Shown: in pieces, positions 23,111-33,770 of the stretch | Numbering within the stretch: position 1 is the stretch's first letter | How the letters are laid out: every line of letters starts with the position of its first letter | From: Helicostylum pulchrum | Taxonomy: Eukaryota; Mucoromycota; Mucoromycetes; Mucorales; Mucoraceae | Assembly: GCA_025677825.1 (NCBI GenBank) | Contig: JAIXMO010000025.1 | Location: 359,140-423,139 of the forward strand | Length of the DNA stretch: 64,000 nucleotides | Direction: 5' to 3' | Made by a program: the position numbers and the translations under genes | The notes under the pieces: generated by a model | What the model saw: the letters and a program-made list of their open reading frames with translations, nothing else | What the model was told of the DNA's origin: nothing | The model's database searches: none

Positions 23111-25242
23111 ATGATGTCAAATCCCTCTTTTTCTTTTCATTATTGTTTTCTTACGATGGAGCCACCACAGAAATTAGTAGTGATTAAAAGCTCAACTACT
23201 GGTATAGGTTGGAAGGATGCATACAAGCAGCGTCTTATGGAACTGGTGAAGAATGTTAATATCATTGTGACACACACATACTTATTTTTGAAGTTTATAT
23301 TTGTTAGCGAGCTGGAGGATGATAATACCGATAATGTATTCAATTTGGAAGCTCTCATCAATGAGGATTTTTTCAGAGAAGTCTTTATGTCGTTATTAAG
23401 TGCGTACAAGATAAAAAAGCGAGAAACTGGAAACATTCAAAACAATTATAAACGAGCATAGAGAAACTTTTCTTGAACGTACATCCTACAAACCTATCAA
23501 TCTAAGGTACGGACAACAGATAGCGAACTACGAAGTAACCAAAATCCGTACTGCTTATATCAACAATGTTACTTCTAATTTTGGAAACAATTTGAGGAAG
23601 ATGTTAAACTTAATAATGAAAAAAAAAGGATAGGTTACAGGAAGCTGACATGTCCAAAGAAGATAGACAGAACGTTTACAGCCAAATGAACAAAGTCAAG
23701 TTAGCTGTATCTTCAAAAAAATTAGAGGATGCTACTTCAGAATTTTTAGGTCAAAATGGTATGAACGCTATTAGAAGTTTTATTGGTTGTTACTCTGAAG
23801 ATTGCAAGTTCGAGAAAGGCTCCATCTTTTATGATTGCAAGGCAAATTCTGTAAAGTATTTAAGGGCTTATTACCAAACCGCTAAAACGTGTGAAGCTTT
23901 GCAAGGTGAAAATTCTATAAACTGCTTTCCTATAAGAACTACGTTTACTCCCTGCTATATGACAATCGGCACCTTAATTTTGAATACTCAAATTTTTAAA
24001 AACATGGTCTCGACGCATCTGGACAAGCAAGTAGTTTGGAGTAGAGCTATTAATCTCAATTCAAAAGGAATGGAACCACAAGGTTCTGATAAACAAATGA
24101 AGTTCAAAGGAATGATTTATACTGACGGCGTAGGCGTGTCTATTCTTAAACAAAACTATGATCCAAGGAAAAGAGGTGATAAGAAGAGTAAAAAACAATT
24201 AGAGGACAAGGATTCCTTCAAATATATAGAAGATCTAAAAAAAGAAGACCTTCTTGCTGATGTTGGTAAATGCGTTTTGGTTGATCCAGGTCGAAGAGAC
24301 CTACTATATTGTATGCATGAAAATAGCACTTCCCAAACCAAAATGGTCTACAGATACACAAGTAACCAGAAAGGAGTTGAAGCAAAGTCCAGAAAGTTTA
24401 GAAAGCTCCGTAACCGTTTTAAGCCTGATGAAGTGTTTGCTGCTGAACTTTCTCTTTCTTACCATCATGCCACTTCTGTCAACAAGGAAAATTTTGTAAA
24501 ATATCTGGAAGCTAGAGCAAATGTGTCTGAAGGCTTAAGCAACTACTACGGCAATGAAGATATACCTCCAGGAGTCAGAGCTGCTGATCGTTTACCTTTT
24601 CGCAAAATGAAGCTTTCAAGTATTATTAACATGAAGCAATCAGAACAGCGATTAGCTAAAAAGCTTAGACAAAAGTTCGGACAAGCCTCTGTAATTATCA
24701 TAGGCAACTGGACCGCAGCAAATGTGAAGTACCACGAACCCACCAAAGGAGTCGGAATAAGAAACATGCTCAGAAAAGAAGGATTCAAGGTCTATTTGTT
24801 GGACGAGTTCAAAACTTCCTCATTATGTCCTTCTTGCAAAGATGGTACTACCTTAGAGAAATTTAAAGAAGTTAAAAACCCTAGGCCGTTTAGACGAACT
24901 AAAAATCCTACTGTAATATGTCGTGGTTTGCTAAGGTTAAACACAATATGTTAATATCTAAAATACTATGAAACTGACAACCAGTTTGAAACTTGTAGAT
25001 GTACCAATGAAAACTGTCTACAATATAGCAAGGAATCTCTAGTTCGTCGTCGTTTTTACAACAGAGATATGGCTGCAACATTGAATTTTAGACATATTTT
25101 GTTTAGTTTGCGGGAAAACGGTATTAGGCCTGAAAGTTTTGTACGCAAGACAAACAACCAATCACTTTCAACAACAAGACCAAACCTCAAAAGAAAAGCA
25201 TCAGCTTCTTCCTCCATCCCTGGCACTCAAAACAAAAAGTAA
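23111..25242 (+). pseudogene. Fanzor (eukaryotic TnpB homologue), two frameshifts, one intron
   Basis: About 670 codons can be followed. Frame 1 (23111-23459) contains RLMELVKNVNIIVTHTYLFL. Frame 2 (about 23460-23625) contains GQQIANYEVTKIRTAYINNV. Frame 3 (about 23626 to the end) holds the nuclease part. RuvC-I is VLVDPGRRDLLYC (Asp codon near 24283). The RuvC-II region is SVIIIGNWTAANVKYHEP, where Asn stands where relatives usually carry an acid. A zinc ribbon starts with SLCPSC and is completed by CTNENC across an intron at 24936-24998 (GTTAAA...TTGTAG) that removes an in-frame TAA. RuvC-III is FYNRDMAATLNFRHIL. A basic tail of about 50 residues follows. Fanzors are RNA-guided DNA nucleases, usually carried by transposons. 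The two shifts (near 23457 and in the A9 run near 23620) make it a recent pseudogene or reflect assembly errors. No transposase or terminal repeats are visible next to it. Confidence 0.85.
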
Positions 25243-25906
25243 TTTTCCCGTGCAGTTATCGCTGTAACCCATCAAGATACAGAGTAAGTTTTAACCAAAT
25301 GCATAATGAACCTAAATTTTTTCATGTTGTGAACCTAATTTTTTTTAAAAATTTTGTGCCTATTTTTTTTCGATAAGTGAACTAATAATTTCGGAAAATA
25401 ATGTAGTAGGCTACTATTATACTATTTATTTAATATGCTTATCTAATAAATTTCTCACGAAAAAAAATAAAATAAAATGTGGATGCTACTACAAAGATTT
25501 ATTTATCTATTACTGTTTTTTCTTTTTCTTTGTTGTTATTGATTGTTATCCTCGGTCAATAATACGCAGTTAACAAATGAATAGCTTAGTGTTAATTTAT
25601 TTTGTCACACATAAAAATGATTGCTATTAGCAATAAATGTTTTTGTTTACATATAAAAGTGGGTTCACTCCTAGTTTATTTAAAAAACTAATAACCTACT
25701 TGATTGAGCACTCACATTTTTTTAAAAGAGATTTTAAGGAATATGTTTTATATTATAGAGGTACTGAATTTATTTAGTGTAGCTGTTGTTGGGTAGTTAT
25801 AATAAAAAAGATATGCTGTTACAATTTACATATAAATACAAGTATATCAGTCATGTATATATTAGTGATTAAATGAGTGGTCTCCAAAAAAAAGGGGAAA
25901 GTAAAA
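25243..25906. other. Fanzor 3' flank and intergenic DNA
   Basis: No gene is seen. In known OMEGA systems the guide RNA is encoded at or after the 3' end of the nuclease gene, so 25200-25450 is the place to look for one. No obvious stable structure or terminal repeat was found by eye. Confidence 0.4.
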
Positions 25907-27421
25907 TTATGTTTTTGTTAATGATTTGCGGCTATTATGGGATTCTTGAAGAGAAGGAGAAAAAAAATTACTATCTGACGATGGTCGGTCATCACGTTTT
26001 GCGATTGTTCCTGTATTAGAGTTTGGCTCATAGGGAGGCGCCGTTTTTGGACTATTAGTATCTTTAAATTTAGCACTAAATGTATGCCCACGGTGTTGAA
26101 GGTCGGTTGCAGCTATCATGTCAATGTCGCTATGATTGTCGTCACGTTGATTAAAATCATCGTTCTTTGTCTGACTTCTCTGACTAGCAGAAAATTCAGG
26201 ATTGGAATCGCGTTGGTTTGTAGAATATTCCATGTTATCTTTAACTCTTTTACTGGGTGAATGAGAGGTTACCTAAAAATGGAATGTCAACTAAGGGAGA
26301 GAAAAATAATAATAATAATAGTATGATAATAATTACCCAATGAATCGTGGTAACATTAATGGTTACATCTACGGTACAGCATGTTAAACATACTAAACCT
26401 CTTTCTCTGCCATCAAACATGACTAGAGAGAATACATTGGCGAAAGAGGCTAGTAAACAAACAACTGAGGCAACCAATGTACGTAAGGCGACTTCATTTA
26501 ACCTTGAAGCCTTCCAATCAATTTTTTTAGCACCGGAACTAAGTTTTAATAATGGACGAATAAAAAATATAGTCATATAAAGATTGATAAACTACAACTT
26601 CATGTTAGTAAAGAAAAAAAAAAGGAGTGTTTGCGTTGTACAATCATTTACTTACAAAATCATAGATCTAAAAAGTAAGATTAATAATTAAATCCTGCAT
26701 ATACTTTCGTGGCAAAAAAAACTTACCAAAAGGGGTAATGAAGCAATTGATTTAAGACCAATAATGCAGATACCAGAATCATCGATTTCAGCTATATGGA
26801 AAACCATCTATAACGGAGAAAGAATATTAAGAAAAGGGAGTAGTATTAGTATTGTAGATCTTCTTCGTACCATAAGTGTGAATATAGCAATATATGGTGT
26901 CATAAGTAAAAGATGAAACTTATATGCCTTTGATTTCCATCTTGTGGTTCGAATAGACGATACAACGTAGACTTTCTCGATCAGCCTACATAGTTTAAAT
27001 AGTTTAGTGATTATGCACGCGGGAAGTGACATATTTGTATATCGTCAATATATGTACCAAGCAAAAATAGCGATTTTAGTTCCAGAGTAAAATATATCGC
27101 ACACCATAATTGATAAAAAGCAAGACGTAAAGTTTCCTATATGAAACGATGGTGATATGAGCATAATTATTATATAAACTTGTAGATATGCTTCACTTTA
27201 CGATTGTTGGTGGTTACTAATACCATACTGAGCGTCGAAAAAGACCAAGAAAATAAATATAGAGTTAATATTAACCATCGAGAATAAGTAAGATATCTAA
27301 AGTGAACATTGTATGTTTTTATGCCAAATAGTAATGAAATCAAGGTAATAGAAGACATTGAAACAATTTTTGCTGCAATTTCAGAACCGTCTGGTTGAGA
27401 TGATTGTCCTACAAATTCCAT
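25907..27421 (-). CDS. Fungal multi-pass transmembrane protein (unnamed family), with a 12 nt exon
   Basis: Seven exons (27421..27202, 27136..27058, 26985..26871, 26807..26727, 26667..26656, 26591..26337, 26272..25907) give 375 aa. Roughly seven hydrophobic segments run through the first 250 residues (for example SSITLISLLFGI, WLILTLYLFSWSF, HLLLMTPYIAIFTLM, ALRTLVASVVCLLASFANVF), followed by a hydrophilic Ser/Asn/Asp-rich cytosolic tail. Family-like blocks are MVCDIFYSGTKIAIFAWLIE and GICIIGLKSIASLPLLIYDF. I know related proteins from Mucoromycota, where they are multi-copy and uncharacterised; the topology resembles a seven-helix receptor, but no function is established. Exon 5 is only ATCTATGATTTT (IYDF) with proper AG and GT borders, and it is needed for the conserved motif. 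An ATG 48 bases upstream would add a hydrophobic leader; I prefer 27421 by family resemblance. Confidence 0.75.
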
Positions 27422-28404
27422 TATTATTTTTAAAAAAGTAAAAAGAAGAAGAACAAGAAAAAGAAACACTTTCTCCTTTTTTTTCGAAATGTCAAGTAAA
27501 TAATTGATGCCCCTTGTTTTTTTTGTATGCGTGTATCCTTTATGACTGCGCTGGTGGTGTACTGTTGTGTCTTCTACCCCCCTTTTTTTTTACTTTATAT
27601 TTTTATCAGATTAACTTTGGCGATAACAGTAACGCTTTTTTTTTTTTACTTCACATCGTATGTATAAACAAATTATACAAGTTGTTGGTATTTTAACTTA
27701 TACTTTCTTTTTTCACGCGTATTCTATTTATAGTCTTTATTTTTTTCTTTTCTGTTCCGTTTACCGGAAACCATTGTTTGTTTTTGTACAGTAAAAGCTT
27801 TTACTTGTTACATATTTTTCTAACAAAGGCAATTTTTTAGCTCCTGGTGACCACTGTTGAGTGAACGGTGTGACTCTTATCAACTCTTTCTCCTTTTGTA
27901 CCACAATTCCCCATTATCCTTAAAATGTAGTAGATTCTCAATATTTATAAAAATGCTTTCACTTCTCTAAGTTTATATTTTTCGGTCTGCAAGTTAAGCG
28001 TTGTAGTCAACAACAATCTGTATCAACTAAAAGTTTTATTAAAGTTATGAAACAGTATTATCGTCCGAGTCAGTACCTCGACCGCCTTTGATATAACAAG
28101 AATTTGGAATCTGAAAAAATAATAATCTGCGTTCACCATGTAACTAAGTCAGACGCGATAGAGTTGAATACTCTTAAGGGCAGTATTAGCTATGTCGACA
28201 AGTATTTTTTTTTAAAAAAAAGGCAACGTGGTTGCTCGGTACGTTTGAGTGTACCGTTATGGCTATGATCGTATTGCTCTCCTCTGCCTGCTTCATCTGC
28301 GGGTGCCTAACGGCTAGACCAGATAAATTGTCTTTGTAGAACTGCCTGTTGTCCTGTTAATTTTTTATTCTTTATGTAAGTAACCATACGTCTGTTTTTC
28401 CTAA
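27422..28404. other. Intergenic region, nothing certain
   Basis: T-rich upstream flank of the membrane gene. A less AT-rich patch at about 28225-28345 (GGCTATGATCGTATTGCTCT and following) stands out in base composition but has no gene or tRNA fold that I can support. Confidence 0.4.
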
Positions 28405-28767
28405 CAAAATTTTAATTGGGAACAAAATTTTTTTAATAGAATTTAAAATAATTCTAATGTTTGAACTCTTGCAAAAAACGATACGCAGTATATTTTTTGT
28501 ACAGTAGCTTGGATTAGTTCAAAAAGCACTTAAAAACGCGTGTTTTTAAGTAAAGGTTTAGAAGTAACTTCTAAAAAAGTCATTTTTCGGTGATCGAAAT
28601 AACGTGTTTTCTTTGTATGATTAAACGTCAGGAAATAATTAATTTACCAACATTTCTTAGTGAAAGCTAGTCCTTAGGTGTTTTCTTTAATACCAAAATT
28701 GAAAACTGCATGTTGTTTTATATAATAAGCGAATAAAAAATTGATTCTATTTATTTGTTAAAAATGT

Positions 28768-29561
28768 CATTCCAATCCTTTTTCGATGATTGCAAGAAGT
28801 CTGTCGTAAAACTCTTTCTTCACCTCAGATTCATGATGGTGAACAAATGGCTTGTCCGACTTCTCGGCAATTGCTCTTCACGAGGCGGCGAGATCTTTCA
28901 TCGTGTCGAGGGCTTCGTCTCTTGCCTTGACCCTAGCAGCTTCCTTCTTTGCGGCTGCTGACAAGGTCTTCTGCTTTTTGGCAGAAGAAGGGACTACAAG
29001 AAGCTCTTCGGCACTCAACTGCTCTGTAGCGGAAGATCGAGCTACAGGAGGAGGCTCCTCAACACGTAAGAGCTCGGGAACATTCTCATCTACTTCCACG
29101 CTCTGCTCACCGTCATCGACTTCCTCCACTTCCTATCTGTGTTGGAAAGCCCTTTTGAAAGAACTGTACGTAGTTTTGGGATGGAACTGAGGATCATCGT
29201 GCAAGTATTGATGCATTTTTTTCAAGTAACCATCGATTGGACCACCTCCTGATCCGGTTGACTTGATGTCCTTCTTCTTACTTTGGTAGACATCACGCAT
29301 TTTAGTCCACTTCTAATACAGAGCCTTCTCTGATCTTTCACAACCGTCGGGAAGGGCTCTTTGGTGTATGTTATACTCTTCAGTTGTATTTTTAAAGTAT
29401 CGTTTATTGATTTGGACCCTTTGAGGAGACAATACATTTGATCTAGTGTTGGTTTTAATATAATACATTTCGCATAACTCAGCGATATGCTGCTCATTAT
29501 CTTGGCTGTATTTTGAGTACGTTTTGGATTCAGTAACGTATTCAATGAGTTGCTCTTGCAT
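28768..29561 (-). pseudogene. Myb/SANT-like DNA-binding protein of a DNA transposon, three in-frame stops
   Basis: One uninterrupted frame on the minus strand runs from MQEQLIEYVTESKTY (29561) to the TGA at 28768, broken only by stops at about 29313 (TAG), 29130 (TAG) and 28876 (TGA). The centre, KWTKMRDVYQSKKKDIKSTG followed by SGGGPIDGYLKKM and DDPQFHP, has the look of the Myb/SANT-like proteins that accompany Harbinger-type transposases. A charged linker follows, and then a helical C-terminus with HHESEVKKEFYDRLLAIIEK. No transposase gene is present beside it. With no frameshift over about 260 codons, decay has been by point mutation only. Each stop is one transition from a sense codon (CAG, or TGG, to TAG; CGA to TGA). 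Confidence 0.6.
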
Positions 29562-29762
29562 ATTATTAAACAAAGAAGTTGGAAAGAAAAATATAACAAA
29601 CTTCAAATTTTTATTAATGTCATATATTAATGTCATATATTATTGTGAAATTAGTAAACGTGTAATTTTTCCATATTTAGAAGAGTTTAGTTCAATCGAG
29701 ATGAGACGAAAAAAGTCGACTCTTCTCTGAGATGAGTTTATTTACTTATAAGGGAACTCCGA

Positions 29763-29800
29763 AGATGAGATGAGATGAGACGAGACGAGACGAGACGAGA
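29763..29800 (+). repeat. GATGA/GACGA pentanucleotide microsatellite
   Basis: A short tandem run of GATGA units changing to GACGA units lies between the Myb-like relic and the right arm of foldback copy 2. Confidence 0.85.
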
Positions 29801-30378
29801 ATTTTTTTTCTACTTGAGAACAACCTAAAGCGCGTTTTCTCGCCCAGTTTTAGATGTAGCACTTTTATTCATAAACATCCAGTATATAGTTTTTGAATAT
29901 CTACATTCGGTGCTGTAATCAAACACGGTAATAAAAACTACAGTTTACGTAATCGCGAAGCTCTGAAAATGGTTACACGATGTTACACTAAAAATGTGTC
30001 GAAAACAGCGATTACTCTTTCAGTTTTTGCATTAAAAGTATGATTTAAAATGGATTAGAAGCGTCTAAAAGAGCTCTATACCATCCATTTTTTTTTACAA
30101 AGATAAAAAAATTGGATCAGGAGTAATTGTAAAATAATCTCAAAAGCACAAAAGGGGTTGACCTCAAAAATGAAAATTGAAAAAAAAAACAAAAAAGTTC
30201 GTTTTTAATTTTTTTTATCAAAGACATATTTAAAACAACTATTTTTTCTTATAAAACGTGGGTCCAAAACGCATTTCCTGTTTCTTTAAAAAATAAAAAC
30301 CAATATTTAACTGCTAATTTTAGCAATAATTTCTAATGTGAGCGATGTTAAACTCGGGTATCTCAGTGAGCTTTTTTT

Positions 30379-31772
30379 TAGAAGTAATTATCACTCTCTT
30401 GTTCCTTTGGAGTGTTTTTATTATTACTGAGTTTTCATAACTGGTTCGAGTTATACGGTACATATAGTAGGTGCATGCTCAAAGTCAAATAAAAATAATT
30501 TTCAGAATAATTAATTTATTGCCACCTTACTTTTCCTAAAGATTCAGATTTAATTATTTTGTAAGGTTTATTGCATTACATTCTCTCTATCTGCTTGATT
30601 ATTATCCCTTTGTTTATGAATAACATCGATTGATAATACACTGTTGAAGACTAGACACTTTTATACAAGTTCTTACTGGTCACAAAAAAATGAGATATAA
30701 TAATTAATTACAAAGCATCAAAGTAACATTTAATTTTCCAAGGCATGCAGTACATGAGGTTTTTGTCTCAATAGTACGATTCTATACAGAAGAAAACGAG
30801 ATTAAACCTTCCAATAATTTTTTTTATTATATCCTCGCTCGTGTTTTGCTTGTGTAATCTCCAAGTGATATATGTCGAGATTAATACATATTATTTCTTA
30901 TGATTAAATAAGCAAAGGGCGACAATCGGAAGGAATCAATAGATTAGTGAACTCTCTCTCTCTTTAGGCTAAATGACACATACTATAAGTAGCCCACCAA
31001 AAGTAATAATTAAACATGACCTTCTTAATTGGTAATAGATCGAGATAGCCACGGAAACAAGTTTTTCTTTTCAAGTAATCAAGATCTATTTGTTTTTGTT
31101 GTAGCGGCTGTCAAATCATACAAAAATATTTTGAAGGATTATCTGTATACAGTCTACCTTGCATATTTTAGCTAATATGAAACCGCCGTTTATATTGATT
31201 TATTTATATTATTTACGATAATTCCTATCTCATATTAAGATTCCCTCATGTGATCAATTAGTACCCATGGACCCACGAAAACTTATTGATCATAAGAGAA
31301 AAAAAAAATAATCTATAAAGTGATCTTCGTGTTTTGTTTACAAAATAAAATGGTAAACGTTTCTCTCTCTGATAATCCGTTTGACATATTTTTCTTACTA
31401 ATATGTTTATTTATAATTAAATAATTACCATATCTCTTTAGATTAATATTGATATTCAATACTTGAAATGAAGGTGAAAGTAAGATTGCAGGTTTAAAGA
31501 AGTATATGTGTATATAAAAATATAATATAAATAAAGCGTAGCCGAGCCCATAAAATACTCGGCTTTTCTCTCTTTGCATTGAATCCACAGACACAACAAA
31601 GACTTAAAAACCTCGGCATACAAATAAATAAAAAATAGATTTCCCGTATTTGTACCTGAAATTAACAGTTCAGAAAGTATAAGAAGATTTTTTTTTTGCG
31701 ATTTTGATTATTACAACCTTTTTTTTATATACCACAAAAAGATACTTGGTGAATACTTTTTTTTTGTATATT
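30379..31772. other. 1.4 kb intergenic region, no gene seen
   Basis: AT-rich, with only short frames. It contains the upstream flank of the S28 protease gene. Confidence 0.5.
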
Positions 31773-33648
31773 ATGAAATCTGCAATTGCTCTTTTTTTTA
31801 CTGCTGGTAGTATACATCAATTGCTTGGTAGCCGCCTCGTCTCTTCAAAAGCGCTTGATAGATAAACATATTCTCAAAAATCGGTTCCAGATACATTCTA
31901 AAGATATTTATGCTCAAGCAGAGGGTGGAATTTCTCATCCTGTTCCTAATGAAAAGTATGGTGGTTTCTTTATGAAGATGTCTTTGGATCACTTTAAAGA
32001 TACTGGCGATAATAAAACATTTTATAATAAGTATTGGGTGAATACAGATCATTATAATCCAAATGGACCCATGATTTGTAAGTTAAATTATATACATGCT
32101 TCCAATTTTTATAATGTAAAAGTAACATCCTTTCTTTTTTGCCAGTGTATAATGTAGGAAAATCAGCTGCTGATGAATCCGCTATTTTAGTTACAAATTC
32201 TACTATGGCGCAATTAGCTGAAAAATTGAAAGGAATTATAATTATTATGGAACATAGATTCTATGGATCTTCAGGACCAAACGTAACCACCTTTTTTGTA
32301 AGTAGATCCCCGGCATACATATATACATTTCTGTATACCTAACTTTATTTAAAAGAGTCACACAAAAGAAGATTTAGAAACATTCAATGCTAAACAGGCA
32401 CTGGCAGACATGGCGTACATGGTTTCAAATATTAAGGTGGTTTTCCAAGTAAATCTAATATTTTATTTTTATTAACTTTTATTTTTCTTTCTATAACACA
32501 GTTTCATAACATTACTGTACCGCCCGTACCACAAACAAAAGTCATCGTCTATGGGTGCAGTTATAGTGGTGTTCTTGCCGCTTGGGCTAAAGACATATAT
32601 CCTAATTTGTTCTTTGCAGCTGTATCTTCATCAGCCCCAGTTCGAGCAGACATTGATTTTTACAAATATTTTGACCCCATCATTAATTATGGTTCCAAAC
32701 ATTGCATCTCTTCTTTACAAGGTGTAATTTCTTACGTCGACAATATTTTATTTAACGGTTCAACAAGTGAAGTAACGGATTTGAAAAAAATATTCTATTC
32801 CCAGAACCTTTTAGATGTTACATTTGGTCAAAGTAACTTATAAATATATATGTGCGTGTAACAGAAATACTAAGCTCTTGTAAAATTAGTTTTGATGGGC
32901 AATATTGCTGGCGCTTGGCAATACGGAATTAACTCCACGTACAATGAATTTGAAGAAGCCATATGTAAATTATTCCCTGAAATCGAAGCAAACAATACAA
33001 ATGCCAACTTGATATCGTATTCAAAATATATCAACTTATATTCAAGAAAAACTCTTTGCAATAAAAAAAACGAAGCACTTTAGAAATGTCTAGTTGAAAC
33101 TAATCAAACCGCTAAAGATCTTGCTTCAGAGTTTTCCGATGATACTGCGGCTTGGATGTGGCAATCGTGTACTGAATTCGGTTTCTTTCAAGCCTCACCG
33201 CCTGTCGGGTTGCCATCAATTATTTCAAGAAAGTTTAGTTACAAGACTTTTATTGATCAGTGTCATATTCTGTTTAGCAAAGATGGAGTGCCATCCATCC
33301 CCAATGCAGCTAGTATTAATAATTTGTACAAAGGATGGGATATTGAATTGAATCGAGCTATTTGGATTGATGGCGAATGGGATAGCTTGAGAGAATTGAG
33401 TGTTAATAATTTAAAAATGGATCGAAAATTTGATACAGACTATTCTAAATCAATTATCATTCCTGGAGCAACACATTGTTTTGTAAGTACGCAAAAAAAA
33501 AAAAAATGAAAAAAGAAACTATACTAAATTTTTGTATAAAAAATAATAGAATGTTGCAGAAATAACTAAAGATACACCACATTATCTTGTAAATGTGTTT
33601 AAACAGCAGTATCAGACACTTTATGCTTGGTTACATGAGAGTGTATAA
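31773..33648 (+). pseudogene. S28 family serine carboxypeptidase (Pro-X carboxypeptidase-like), frameshift and nonsense
   Basis: Six exons can be joined: 31773..32077, 32146..32297, 32356..32436, 32502..32832, 32890..33482 and 33550..33648. Family features are FFMKMSLDHFKD near the N-terminus, IIMEHRFYGSS, the nucleophile motif VIVYGCSYSGVLAAW, QSCTEFGFFQ near the substrate pocket, IDGEWDSL (Asp region) and IIPGATHCF (catalytic His). With one T fewer in the T8 run at about 31792-31799, the start MKSAIALF continues into LLLVVYINCLVAASS, a typical signal peptide, so the intact protein would be secreted or vacuolar. A second lesion is an in-frame TAG at 33081-33083, with the family sequence continuing on both sides. 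S28 enzymes remove residues after proline. The two lesions point to a pseudogene, although the first could be a homopolymer sequencing error. Confidence 0.8.
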
Positions 33649-33770
33649 AGGCCATTATGTATTTTTAACTTTTTTTTCTCTAATAAAAAAATACACTTTT
33701 TCAATATGCATTTCGTATATTTAACAGTTTTTTTTTATTTGCAGTGATTGATATTTTGTCTTTGTTTCGT

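Larger units (their letters stand above)
28405..30378 (+). mobile_element. Foldback element copy 2, carrying a Myb/SANT-like gene relic
   Basis: The left part (about 28405-28720) matches copy 1 from its left end through the two hairpins and the CATTTTTCGGTGATCGAAATA block. The right part (about 29825-30378) matches copy 1 from the GCGTTTTCTCGC centre through the right arm to TATCTCAGTGAGCTTTTTT. Between them, where copies 1 and 3 have about 300 bp of left arm, lies about 1.1 kb of unrelated sequence encoding a Myb/SANT-like protein on the minus strand. This copy is either an ancestral, gene-bearing form from which the others are deletion derivatives, or a foldback element that captured a gene. 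Confidence 0.75.

Noticed and set aside
23255..23307. Possible intron in the Fanzor N-terminus (GTTAAT...TTGTTAG)
   Set aside because: Its removal shifts the frame into a stop, and the segment itself encodes conserved-looking VNIIVTHTYLFLKF.
24952..24954. TAA in the Fanzor frame read as premature termination
   Set aside because: A GT-AG intron at 24936-24998 removes it and reconstructs the zinc-ribbon motif LRCTNENC exactly.
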